Shown here one piece after another: positions 1 to 6,854 of a DNA stretch of 8,953 bases. The stretch's first letter is position 1, and each line of letters starts with the position of its first letter. The translations under genes and the position numbers were made by a program. Below the pieces are notes generated by a model. It was not told the origin of the DNA, searched no databases, and saw nothing but the letters and a program-made list of their open reading frames with translations. The stretch is from Bacteroidota bacterium (lineage in GTDB: Bacteria > Bacteroidota > Bacteroidia > 2-12-FULL-35-15): NCBI GenBank assembly GCA_023251855.1, contig JAHEYA010000072.1:1-8953 (forward strand), read 5' to 3'.

Positions 1-62
1 AAAAGATCTATGCCGGTTCAAATGAGATTATGAAAGAGATAATTTCGAGGGCGATTATGTAA
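1..62 (+). CDS. Acyl-CoA dehydrogenase, C-terminal end (partial)
   Basis: The 5' part lies outside the window. In the frame starting at base 3, 19 codons precede a TAA at 60-62 and read KIYAGSNEIMKEIISRAIM. The pattern IYxGxNEIMKExIxR is the usual C-terminal signature of acyl-CoA dehydrogenases, the FAD-dependent enzymes that introduce the alpha,beta double bond into acyl-CoA during fatty-acid or branched-chain amino-acid breakdown. The family match is recognised from this tail alone, so substrate chain length cannot be given. The gene ends only 12 bases before the stop codon of the convergent small gene at 75-272, leaving no room for a separate terminator between them. Confidence 0.8.
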   Translation, partial: KIYAGSNEIMKEIISRAIM

Positions 63-74
63 AATATCTTCTAT

Positions 75-272
75 TTAATTCCTCGATTTAGCTTTAAAAA
101 CTGTTTTATCCATTTTCAGATCAGTTGCCCCTAAAAGCTTATATGCAACACTGTTGAGATACATCGTGATTTTAAACCGTTCTTGCCATGTCAGATTTTT
201 GTAATAAAGAGCGTGGTCAGTTGCTTCTTCTACTGTCATTGCTTTAAAAGATGTCCTGTCCAATTTATACAT
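75..272 (-). CDS. Small conserved-type protein of unknown function, 65 aa
   Basis: This is an ATG-started ORF of 65 residues, charged and without signal peptide or membrane segment, so probably cytoplasmic. I cannot assign a function. The body contains an EEATDHALYYKNLTWQERF block (residues 15-33) followed by a probable helix (YLNSVAYKLL), a style I remember from short uncharacterised Bacteroidota proteins; that is memory, not a search result. A visible oddity is that the same motif opens and closes the protein: LDRTSFKA at residues 4-11 and MDKTVFKA at 54-61. It converges on the acyl-CoA dehydrogenase gene with a 12-base gap and is divergent from rpmE2. No promoter of the TAnnTTTG type was evident upstream of its start. 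The block pattern and the absence of any competing gene on the other strand support it being real. Confidence 0.65.
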   Translation of the reverse strand: MYKLDRTSFKAMTVEEATDHALYYKNLTWQERFKITMYLNSVAYKLLGATDLKMDKTVFKAKSRN

Positions 273-445
273 TCAGAAATTGTTTTCGGCTAATTTACAA
301 AAGAAAACGCTTCTTATGGGAGGGTAATGCTTCAAAAAGAAATTATACATGGAAATTACTTGAATGTTGGCCCCCAGATTCTCCATTGAGAATAGGTCTC
401 TATACATAAAAACAAAGCACTAATTGAAAAAAATCGCTTCAAACA

Positions 446-475
446 TTGTGGATTTAACACAAATTACTATCTTTG
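446..475 (+). promoter_or_regulatory. Bacteroidota-type promoter for rpmE2
   Basis: TTG at 446-448 and TATCTTTG at 468-475 are separated by 19 bases, matching the known -33/-7 consensus of the Bacteroidota primary sigma factor (TTTG, about 19-21 bases, TAnnTTTG). Transcription would begin near 482, giving a leader of about 40 bases before the ATG at 524. The leader is A-rich with no Shine-Dalgarno sequence, which is normal for this phylum. Confidence 0.7.
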
Positions 476-523
476 TTGCCCGATAAAAAAATTATCGTAG
501 TAAAAAATTAAAAAGCAATTACA

Positions 524-781
524 ATGAAACCAGGAATACATCCAGAAAATTACCGTTTAGTAGTATTTAAAGATTTGAGTATTGATTATTCATTTTTGAC
601 TAAATCGTGCGTAGAAAGCAAAGAAACCGTTAGGTGGGAAGATGGTAATGAGTATCCAATTGTTAAATTAGAGATATCTCATATGTCACACCCTTTTTAT
701 ACTGGTAAAGTGAAATTGGTTGATACAGCAGGCCGTGTTGATAAATTCCGCACTCGTTATGCTAAAAAAGACGCTAAATAG
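524..781 (+). CDS. rpmE2: 50S ribosomal protein L31 type B
   Basis: L31 is a protein of the large ribosomal subunit near the central protuberance that helps form a bridge to the small subunit. The 85-residue product matches type-B L31 in length and pattern: MKPGIHPENY at the start, a WEDGNEYP block around residues 39-46, EISHMSHPFYTGK around 51-63, and GRVDKFRTRYAKK at the end. Type-A L31 carries four zinc-binding cysteines; this protein has a single Cys (residue 29), so it is the zinc-independent form. In many bacteria the two types are exchanged under zinc limitation, but many Bacteroidota carry only this form, and no Zur-like operator was recognised here. The gene is monocistronic: a consensus promoter sits about 50 bases upstream and a strong intrinsic terminator follows 20 bases after the stop. 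Confidence 0.95.
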   Translation: MKPGIHPENYRLVVFKDLSIDYSFLTKSCVESKETVRWEDGNEYPIVKLEISHMSHPFYTGKVKLVDTAGRVDKFRTRYAKKDAK

Positions 782-800
782 TAGTTTATAAAAGATTATA

Positions 801-841
801 AAAATCCCTCATCAAGCAATTGATGGGGGATTTTTGTTTTT
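801..841 (+). terminator. Intrinsic terminator of rpmE2
   Basis: Arms 801-814 (AAAATCCCTCATCA) and 821-834 (TGATGGGGGATTTT) pair over 14 positions with a single T-G wobble and a 6-base loop. The right arm runs into TTTTTGTTTTT (831-841). The A-rich left side could also give a U-tract on the minus strand, so it may act in both directions, although no minus-strand gene ends here. Confidence 0.9.
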
Positions 842-897
842 GGGATTTTACAAACTCAGTCTAACCATTCTCTATATACAATGTTTGCCTAAATTAT

Positions 898-924
898 TTA
901 TTTAGCCACTACGTGGCTTAATAA
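898..924. repeat. Palindromic hairpin, AGCCAC-TAC-GTGGCT core
   Basis: The core is a 6-bp stem AGCCAC (904-909) / GTGGCT (913-918) around the triloop TAC. Five further outer pairs (898-902 with 920-924) extend it to 11 of 12 positions, with one T-T mismatch at 903/919. It shares the CTACG centre with other palindromes in this window while its stem sequence differs. There is no T-tract, so it is not a standard terminator. Confidence 0.6.
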
Positions 925-940
925 GCAAGGGTTCTAGTTT

Positions 941-1002
941 TCTACCAATATATTGCTCCTACGGAGCAATGCCAAGTCCCAGCGGGACTTAATATTGGTA
1001 GA
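941..1002. repeat. Composite palindromic element, three-way junction fold
   Basis: An outer 11-bp perfect inverted repeat, TCTACCAATAT (941-951) and ATATTGGTAGA (992-1002), encloses two perfect hairpins. The first is ATTGCTCC-TAC-GGAGCAAT (952-970, 8-bp stem), abutting the outer stem directly. The second is AAGTCCC-AGC-GGGACTT (974-990, 7-bp stem). Only three bases (GCC) lie between the hairpins and one base (A991) before the returning outer arm, so the whole 62 bases close as a compact three-way junction in RNA or extruded DNA. It has no ORF and no T-tract. It may be a small dispersed repeat of a kind I recall in related genomes, but copy number cannot be judged from one window. Confidence 0.7.
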
Positions 1003-1027
1003 CAATATACAATACACAAAAAACAAA

Positions 1028-1040
1028 GCTCCGTAGGAGC
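1028..1040. repeat. Palindromic hairpin, inverted copy of the 952-970 core
   Basis: GCTCC-GTA-GGAGC is the exact reverse complement of GCTCC-TAC-GGAGC at 955-967, so the two form an inverted pair about 60 bases apart. Read on the minus strand it gives a C(UACG)G tetraloop hairpin followed by TTTGTTTTTT, which resembles a short intrinsic terminator for minus-strand transcripts; no minus-strand gene is present to use it. Confidence 0.6.
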
Positions 1041-1106
1041 GAAATATTCACCAACTATCACTAAAATGACCTGAAATATTTTAGTAATTTTACAGAAAAT
1101 TGAAAT

Positions 1107-2225
1107 ATGAAGTTTGTTACAACTACTACAACAGTCTGCTTAATCTCGTTTGCCGGATTATTGCTTTTTTCCTGCTCGGGCAAAAAAGTGGTTCATCCCG
1201 AATATAAAGATATAGTAGAAGCAGTTTATGCATCGGGTACCATTTTGCCAAAAGATGAATACCGCGTTTTTGCTCTAAGCAACGGGATTATTATTGAAAA
1301 AAAAGTGAAGGATGGCGATGAAATAAAAGCCGGACAAATTCTTTATGAGGTTAGCAATACCACTCAAACAGCAATGCTCAATGCTGCTCAAACAACAGTA
1401 GATAATTCAGAGCAAAACATTTCCGGGAACTCTCCTGTTCTTAATGATCTGAAATTAGCGATGCAAAGTGCAGAGGCAAAATTTTTGAATGATTCAATGA
1501 TGTATGTGCGTTATGCTAATCTTCTGAAAGAATCTGCTGTGAGCAAGACTATTTATGATAATGCAAAATTGAATTATGAAATTTCATTGAATCAAAAAAA
1601 ATCCAGCCAGGAAAAATATCTTTCTACAAAAAACCAATTGCAACTTGTTCTTAGCAATGCCAAAAGCCAGTTAGCTGCCACTGAAGAAGGTTTAAACAAT
1701 TATATTATCAAAAGTGATAGCAATGGAACCGTTTTTCAAACATTCAAAGAAAAAGGAGAAGCTGTTCGACCTGGTGAATTAATTGCATTACTTGGAAAAA
1801 AGAATGCCAGAATCATTCGTCTGTCAATAGATCAACAGGATATAAGCAAAGTTAAAACAGGACAAGAAGTACTATTGAAAACTGATGTAACAGGTAAAAA
1901 TATTTATGCAGCTCATGTGGTGAGGATATATCCTGTGATGAAAGAATCGGATCAATCTTTTCGTGTTGATGCAGTGTTCCCTGATTCTGTTGTGATGCCT
2001 TATGTACACTCCTCTGTAGAAGCAAATATAATTATTGAGAAAAAAAATCATACACTTGTAATCCCACGTAGTTTGTTGGTTTCTGAAGAAAGTGTACTAG
2101 TGAAAACAGGAAAAGAAATTAAGACAGTACCTGTGAAAACAGGTTTAATGACATTAGATGATGTAGAAATTATTTCCGGAATAGATGAAAACTCGGAATT
2201 AGTGCTTCCATCAACAAATAAATAA
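1107..2225 (+). CDS. MacA/HlyD-family periplasmic adaptor lipoprotein
   Basis: This is the periplasmic adaptor of a tripartite-type exporter, linking an inner-membrane ABC transporter to an outer-membrane channel. The 372-residue product starts with a lipoprotein signal: hydrophobic residues 10-21 and lipobox LFSC with the lipidated Cys at 23. The two halves of the lipoyl/barrel-sandwich domain are at about 53-82 (SNGIIIEKKVKDGDEIKAGQ) and 200-229 (SNGTVF...KGEAVRPGELIALLG). Between them, about 86-196, lies a Gln/Ser/Lys-rich helical hairpin region expected to form the coiled coil. A beta-barrel domain spans about 234-310 and a membrane-proximal domain about 315-372. The permease gene follows after 66 bases and the ATPase directly after that, so it is the first gene of an exporter operon. 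No acidic outer-membrane export motif follows Cys23, which fits inner-membrane anchoring (inference). Substrate is unknown. Confidence 0.88.
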   Translation: MKFVTTTTTVCLISFAGLLLFSCSGKKVVHPEYKDIVEAVYASGTILPKDEYRVFALSNGIIIEKKVKDGDEIKAGQILYEVSNTTQTAMLNAAQTTVDNSEQNISGNSPVLNDLKLAMQSAEAKFLNDSMMYVRYANLLKESAVSKTIYDNAKLNYEISLNQKKSSQEKYLSTKNQLQLVLSNAKSQLAATEEGLNNYIIKSDSNGTVFQTFKEKGEAVRPGELIALLGKKNARIIRLSIDQQDISKVKTGQEVLLKTDVTGKNIYAAHVVRIYPVMKESDQSFRVDAVFPDSVVMPYVHSSVEANIIIEKKNHTLVIPRSLLVSEESVLVKTGKEIKTVPVKTGLMTLDDVEIISGIDENSELVLPSTNK

Positions 2226-2291
2226 ACAGTCCGCGAGTAGAAGAAAACAGGACTTTTTAGCTTATTCCTGATTCAAAAAGATATACAAAAA

Positions 2292-3545
2292 ATGTTTCCT
2301 GTAAATTTCGAAATCTCAAAAACTCATTTGTTATCACGTAAAAAGCAAACGCTGGTTGCAATGCTTGGTGTTACGTTTGGTATAGCGATGTTTATTTTGA
2401 TGATTAGTTTTATGCAAGGTGTCAATCGTTTTTTAGAAAATACATTACTTCAAGCAACACCGGATATTCATATTTACAATGATATTAAAACTGACTATTC
2501 ACAGTCCATTGCAGGTGATTATTATAAAAATGGTGAACTGACAATTGTTCGACATCCAAAGCCAAAACAAATTACTCCCAACATTAAAAATGCTGAGCAG
2601 ATTATTACCGATCTCCAAAAAAACACTGATGTTGCAGTGGTATCGCCACATATAAGTACTCAGGTATTTTATAATTATGGTCCGGTGCAAATAAACGGAC
2701 TTATTGACGGAGTTGATATTATGCAAGAAGCCCGCCTTTTTGGAATTGCAAATAAAATGGTTACCGGAAAAATAGAAAACATCCGCACTACAAATGATGG
2801 AATCATTATGGGGCAGGGGCTTGCAGATAAGCTAAATGTAAAGATGGGAGATATGATTAGTCTGGCTACACCAATGGGAACAAGCATGCGTTTCAGGATA
2901 GTTGGTACTTTTCAAATTGGGATCGGAACAATTGATAACCTGAAAAGTTATGTAAATACAGTAAGTGTACAACAATTGTTGGGCAAGGATCGCAACTATA
3001 TTACTGATATCAATATCAAATTAAAAGATATTAAAAATGCAAAACCTTTTGCTGCTGTTTTTCAAAAAAAATATAATTATAAATCCGAAGACTGGGAAAC
3101 ATCAAATGCTTCCATCATGTCCACTTTTATTATTCGCAATATCCTAACCTATGTTGTGAGCATCACATTGCTTGTAGTAGCCGGTTTTGGCATATACAAC
3201 ATCATGAGCATGACCATTAACTCCAAGATGAAAGATATTGCTATACTTAAGGCACAGGGTTTTGCAAGTAAAGATATCATCCAGATATTTTTATCCCAAT
3301 CACTGATAATTGGCATTCTTGGAGCACTTTCAGGTATGGCAATTGGTTTCGGATTATCCTTATTACTTTCCTATGTTCCATTTCCAAAAACCGATTTTGC
3401 CTCTATGAAATATTTACCAATTATTTTTGAGTTAAAATATTATTTGGGTGCTGTATTTTTTGGCATAATAACAACCTTCATTGCAGGAGTGATGCCATCT
3501 ATCAAAGCATCAAAGGTAGATCCGGTGGTAATTTTAAGAGGATGA
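2292..3545 (+). CDS. ABC transporter permease, MacB/LolC/FtsX type
   Basis: This is the membrane subunit of a type VII-like (mechanotransmission) ABC exporter, which couples cytoplasmic ATP hydrolysis to movement of a large periplasmic domain. The 417-residue product has the family layout: a membrane segment at about 21-43, a periplasmic domain at about 45-280 (MacB_PCD-like, including the TPDIHIYN stretch after the first helix), and three closely spaced membrane segments at about 282-303, 334-360 and 381-402. Between the second and third, the cytoplasmic SKMKDIAILKAQGFASKDI motif (311-329) is the usual coupling-helix region of this family. The C-terminus ASKVDPVVILRG is also typical. ATG at 2292 is followed by a short cytoplasmic tail before helix 1, as expected. 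The ATPase starts 7 bases after its stop, indicating translational coupling. Confidence 0.93.
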   Translation: MFPVNFEISKTHLLSRKKQTLVAMLGVTFGIAMFILMISFMQGVNRFLENTLLQATPDIHIYNDIKTDYSQSIAGDYYKNGELTIVRHPKPKQITPNIKNAEQIITDLQKNTDVAVVSPHISTQVFYNYGPVQINGLIDGVDIMQEARLFGIANKMVTGKIENIRTTNDGIIMGQGLADKLNVKMGDMISLATPMGTSMRFRIVGTFQIGIGTIDNLKSYVNTVSVQQLLGKDRNYITDINIKLKDIKNAKPFAAVFQKKYNYKSEDWETSNASIMSTFIIRNILTYVVSITLLVVAGFGIYNIMSMTINSKMKDIAILKAQGFASKDIIQIFLSQSLIIGILGALSGMAIGFGLSLLLSYVPFPKTDFASMKYLPIIFELKYYLGAVFFGIITTFIAGVMPSIKASKVDPVVILRG

Positions 3546-3552
3546 TCTTTGA

Positions 3553-4230
3553 ATGAAAGAAATATTAAGAATAGAAAAGTTGAACAAAATTTTTCATGAG
3601 CCTGAAGATTTTCAGGTTTTGAAAGATATTTCATTCAGCATTAACAAAGGTGAATTTGTAACAATTACGGGCAAATCAGGATGTGGAAAATCAACGTTGC
3701 TTTATTTGCTTTCTACACTTGATACAGAATATGATGGTAAAATTTTTATAAATGATACGCTTATAACAGGCTCAAGTCAGAATGAATTGGCACGATTCAG
3801 AAATAAATCGATAGGTTTTGTTTTTCAATTTCATTTTCTTTTGCCTGAATTCACTGCCTTACAAAATGTAATGATACCTGCACTGCGTTTAGGGAAATAC
3901 AATGAAAAAGAAATTAAAGACCGTGCTTACGAAAAATTAAAACAGATGGGAATGGAAACTTTTGCTGAAAAATTATCTTCTAAATTATCGGGAGGACAGC
4001 AACAACGTGTGGCTATTGCAAGGGCGCTTATTAATGAACCTGCTTTAATAATGGCAGATGAACCCACAGGAAACCTTGATACAGCAAATACTCAAAATGT
4101 ATTTGATATTTTTAAAGAACTTACATCTGTTAATGGGCAGACTATTATTGCTGTTTCGCATGATGAAGATTTTGCCCGTAACTCCGGACGAATCATTCAT
4201 ATGGTGGATGGGCAGATAGAAACTAATTGA
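3553..4230 (+). CDS. ABC transporter ATPase, LolD/MacB type
   Basis: This is the cytoplasmic nucleotide-binding subunit that would act as a dimer on the permease encoded 7 bases upstream. All catalytic motifs are intact in 225 residues, the usual length for stand-alone LolD-type ATPases: Walker A GKSGCGKST (40-48), Q-loop Gln92, signature LSGGQ (145-149), Walker B LIMADE (165-170) with catalytic Glu170, D-loop around NLD (174-176) and H-loop His203. The stretch FQFHFLLPEFTALQNV after the Q-loop is closer to LolD than to MacB as I know these families, yet the operon contains a MacA-like adaptor, which Lol systems lack. It is therefore named by type, not as lolD. The J-domain gene follows after 27 bases, probably in the same transcript. 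Confidence 0.93.
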   Translation: MKEILRIEKLNKIFHEPEDFQVLKDISFSINKGEFVTITGKSGCGKSTLLYLLSTLDTEYDGKIFINDTLITGSSQNELARFRNKSIGFVFQFHFLLPEFTALQNVMIPALRLGKYNEKEIKDRAYEKLKQMGMETFAEKLSSKLSGGQQQRVAIARALINEPALIMADEPTGNLDTANTQNVFDIFKELTSVNGQTIIAVSHDEDFARNSGRIIHMVDGQIETN

Positions 4231-4257
4231 ATATAAAATTATTTAAAAATTAAATGA

Positions 4258-5154
4258 ATGGAATTTGTTGATTATTATAAAATATTAGGAGTTGACAAGA
4301 GCGCATCTACTGAGGCTATTAAAAAAGCCTATCGTAAGTTAGCTAGGCAACACCATCCTGATTTGAATCCGAACAATAAAGAAGCTCATAAAAAATTTCA
4401 GGAACTCAATGAGGCTAACGAAGTATTGAGTGATCCGGAAACCCGCAAAAAGTATGATAAATACGGTAAGGACTGGAAACATGGGGCGGAGTATGAAAAG
4501 GCACAGCAAGAACAAGCGCAATCAGGTGGCAGACAAAGAAGCCAAGCTTTTGATAATACAGAGTATGGAGAAGATTTTTCTGATTTTTTCAAATCCATGT
4601 TTGGTGATGCAGCAGGTGACGGTAGGGGAGGTAGCCGCACAAAATACCGTGGTCAGGATTTTAATGCAGAACTGCATCTAAATTTAATTAATGCATATAC
4701 AACACATCAACAAACGCTGACTGTTAATGGTAAAAATATACGGATTACTATTCCGGCAGGAATTGAGAATGGGCAAACAATTAAAATTGCAGGGCATGGC
4801 GGACAGGGAATAAATGGCGGACCTAATGGTGATTTATACATTACATTTTTCATATCACATGATACAAAATTTAAACGTGAAGGTGCTAATTTATTTACCA
4901 ACGTTGATATTGATTTATATACCGCTGTGTTAGGAGGTGAGCTTACCATTGATACTTTAGGAGGAAAAGTTAAATTAAAAGTTGCTCCTGAAACACAAAC
5001 AGGCACTAAAATAAAATTGAAAGGAAAAGGGTTTCCTGTTTATAAATCAGAAGGACAATTCGGAGATCTGGTTATAACGTATTCAGTAAAGATCCCGACA
5101 AATTTAACGGAGAAGCAAAAAGCATTATTTCAAGAATTAGCAAATTTGAAGTAG
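4258..5154 (+). CDS. cbpA: CbpA-type J-domain co-chaperone
   Basis: The protein stimulates the ATPase of DnaK-type Hsp70 and binds unfolded clients; the E. coli homologue also binds the nucleoid. The J domain covers about residues 4-72, with the essential HPD motif at 33-35 and the helix IV region ending near KKYDKYGKDW. A Gln/Ala/Gly-rich linker runs from about 76 to 128, including a DFSDFFKSMFG segment. Two beta-rich client-binding domains follow (about 133-205 and 207-290), including HGGQGINGGPNGDLY. The Cys-rich zinc domain of DnaJ is absent (the protein contains no Cys), so at 298 residues it belongs to the CbpA/type II group. A cbpM gene lies 1.7 kb downstream on the same strand, which supports the symbol. 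An ATG at 4254 is out of frame; 4258 gives the canonical DYYKILGV start. Confidence 0.92.
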   Translation: MEFVDYYKILGVDKSASTEAIKKAYRKLARQHHPDLNPNNKEAHKKFQELNEANEVLSDPETRKKYDKYGKDWKHGAEYEKAQQEQAQSGGRQRSQAFDNTEYGEDFSDFFKSMFGDAAGDGRGGSRTKYRGQDFNAELHLNLINAYTTHQQTLTVNGKNIRITIPAGIENGQTIKIAGHGGQGINGGPNGDLYITFFISHDTKFKREGANLFTNVDIDLYTAVLGGELTIDTLGGKVKLKVAPETQTGTKIKLKGKGFPVYKSEGQFGDLVITYSVKIPTNLTEKQKALFQELANLK

Positions 5155-5202
5155 ATTTTGTAAGTTTATGAAAGTGTTGAACTCAACGATAAAAACGGCA
5201 CA

Positions 5203-6804
5203 ATGAAAGGACTGACATTAATTTTGACAATGATTGGAATAATCGCAAAAGTTTATTCTCAATCAACCTTGCTGTGGTCTAAAGATTTTACGACTGAACT
5301 GAATAATTATTATACTGATTACCCAAGTATTCAAAAAATAGCTGACACAATTAAAGTTGTTGGAAGAAAAAATACTGTTAATGGACAAAGGCTATTAATC
5401 GTGAAATATAATCTGCTTGGTGACACTATATCTACAAAAACTTACGGCAATGATTCTGTTTTTAACAACTCAATAATTGACTTCAAATTCGACTCAACAA
5501 ATCACGTTTACATTTTAAATAAAGAACCTATTGGTTTTTACAAATCAAAGATTGTGCTTCAAAAATATTCATTGGATGGTAATTTAGTTTGGGTTGAGCA
5601 AATTCAAAATCCAGCTGACACATCATACACCCCTCGTTCATTAGGCATAGCAAATGATACTGGCTTATTTATTACAGCATACAAAGAATATGACTATCCT
5701 GGACCAGGAGACGATGTTTTCTTCACAACTACGCTCTCACAATTATACGCTTACAATTCAAATGGAAGCCGATTGTGGCAGAGAGAATTTAATCCCACCA
5801 GTGAAATAAATTGGTTTTTGTATAACATTTTCGTTCATAATAATACAGCATTTCTTTTTGCATTCAACACTTCATTCATTACTCGTTTAGTAAAGGTCGA
5901 CATTAACAATAATTTAACAATAAACACCAATACAGGTATTTTAAACGGTATAAATGACGTTCAATTATCCCCCGACAGCAATCTTATAATTACTGCTTCG
6001 GCATGCTACAGAGTTTCAAAAGTAAATCTAAGTGGCACTTTGCTTTGGACACAACTATATGGAACAAATTTGCCAAGCAATATTAGCGGTGACGAAATGA
6101 AAGCAATAATTCAAGATTCATCTGGTAATATTTATATAACTGGTAGACACTATGGTTTGAACTATGGAACTCCAAGCTATACCAATGCAGATATACTTAC
6201 ATTAAAGTATAATAACAATGGAAATCTGATTTGGCAAAACAGGTACAAGTATGGTGTTGATAATGCCGACATTGGAAATACCATCAAACTGAAAAATGGA
6301 CAAATTTATATTGGTGGAACTAGCCAAAGACTTGGGGTAGCGACAGATTACGATTATCTTGTTTTAAAAATTGATTCGGCAACTGGACTTTCAACCGGTA
6401 TTTACAGGTATGACGGACTTGCAAGCGGAAATGATATAGTGTCTTCCTTGTATGTTTTTGACAACGGAAATGTTGCATTAACCGGATCGAGTTATATAAA
6501 TTCAAAATACGACTGGACTACTCAGCTACTTTCAGATGTAGTTTTATCCGTTCAAAATATTAGTTTGGAAAACAATTTTCAAGTTTATCCCAACCCAACT
6601 GCCGGTGGAGAAATTCTTACAATAGTAGGGAACAATATTAAATCGTATTCAGTAATTTCAGCTATTGGGCAAGTTGTTCAACAAGGAACTCTTGAAACAA
6701 ATGACATAAATACAATACAACTTGATAATATAAATGCAGGAATATATTTACTTCACGTGAAAACAAATCAAGAAATAATGACAAGAAAAATAATTGTGAG
6801 GTAG
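5203..6804 (+). CDS. Secreted T9SS cargo protein with propeller-like repeats
   Basis: The 533-residue product has a signal peptide (hydrophobic residues 4-15, likely cleavage near VYSQ 17-20), so it is exported to the periplasm. The C-terminal domain (about 455-533) has the T9SS type A sorting pattern: VYPNPTAGG (461-469), SVISAIGQVV (483-492), INAGIYLLHV (510-519) and a basic end KIIVR. This predicts passage across the outer membrane and cell-surface attachment or release. The middle contains recurring units with GxLxW strands at about 22-25, 126-130, 188-192, 278-282 and 340-344, and phrases such as SSGNIYITG (306-314) and NGNVALTG (421-428), resembling SBBP/PQQ-like beta-propeller blades. 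No catalytic residues were recognised. It separates cbpA from cbpM, and by my count 16 of its 31 Asp codons are GAC against 3 of 18 in cbpA, which suggests a separate origin. Confidence 0.9.
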   Translation: MKGLTLILTMIGIIAKVYSQSTLLWSKDFTTELNNYYTDYPSIQKIADTIKVVGRKNTVNGQRLLIVKYNLLGDTISTKTYGNDSVFNNSIIDFKFDSTNHVYILNKEPIGFYKSKIVLQKYSLDGNLVWVEQIQNPADTSYTPRSLGIANDTGLFITAYKEYDYPGPGDDVFFTTTLSQLYAYNSNGSRLWQREFNPTSEINWFLYNIFVHNNTAFLFAFNTSFITRLVKVDINNNLTINTNTGILNGINDVQLSPDSNLIITASACYRVSKVNLSGTLLWTQLYGTNLPSNISGDEMKAIIQDSSGNIYITGRHYGLNYGTPSYTNADILTLKYNNNGNLIWQNRYKYGVDNADIGNTIKLKNGQIYIGGTSQRLGVATDYDYLVLKIDSATGLSTGIYRYDGLASGNDIVSSLYVFDNGNVALTGSSYINSKYDWTTQLLSDVVLSVQNISLENNFQVYPNPTAGGEILTIVGNNIKSYSVISAIGQVVQQGTLETNDINTIQLDNINAGIYLLHVKTNQEIMTRKIIVR

Positions 6805-6854
6805 CGAGTGATTGCGAGAAAAAATATAAAAGCGAATTGCAAAAAATAAATAAT

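Larger units (their letters stand above)
782..1106. other. Gene-free spacer with terminator and palindromes
   Basis: This 325-base spacer between rpmE2 and the adaptor gene has no supportable ORF. It contains the rpmE2 terminator, then four palindromes listed separately: a hairpin at 898-924, two hairpins nested in the 62-base element at 941-1002, and a hairpin at 1028-1040. A weak promoter-like TAATTTTA (1085-1092) lies just before the adaptor gene, but no matching TTG is present 19 bases upstream, so I do not call it. The adaptor operon must nevertheless start within this spacer if the terminator works. Confidence 0.7.

Noticed and set aside
378..393. Small hairpin ATTCTC-CATT-GAGAAT upstream of the rpmE2 promoter
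   Set aside because: It is a 6-bp AT-rich stem without a T-tract or UNCG loop, expected by chance, and it lies upstream of the called promoter.
1085..1092. TAATTTTA as a -7 box for the adaptor gene
   Set aside because: It lacks the final G of TAnnTTTG, has no TTG 19 bases upstream, and would give a leader of only about 8 bases.
2228..2258. AGTCC ... GGACT followed by TTTTT between adaptor and permease genes
   Set aside because: The stem is only 5 bp with a 17-base loop, too weak for a terminator, and it would separate subunits of one exporter.
4398..5006. Minus-strand ORFs opposite cbpA
   Set aside because: They are Pro/Ser/Cys-rich readings antisense to a well-supported gene, with no leader or family pattern.
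6837..6854. TTG start six codons upstream for cbpM
   Set aside because: The added residues MQKINN do not fit the family N-terminus, and an ATG at 6855 gives the usual length.
5155..6854. Target-site duplication flanking the T9SS gene
   Set aside because: Comparing 5155-5202 with 6805-6854 by eye shows no shared direct repeat, so a transposition footprint cannot be claimed.
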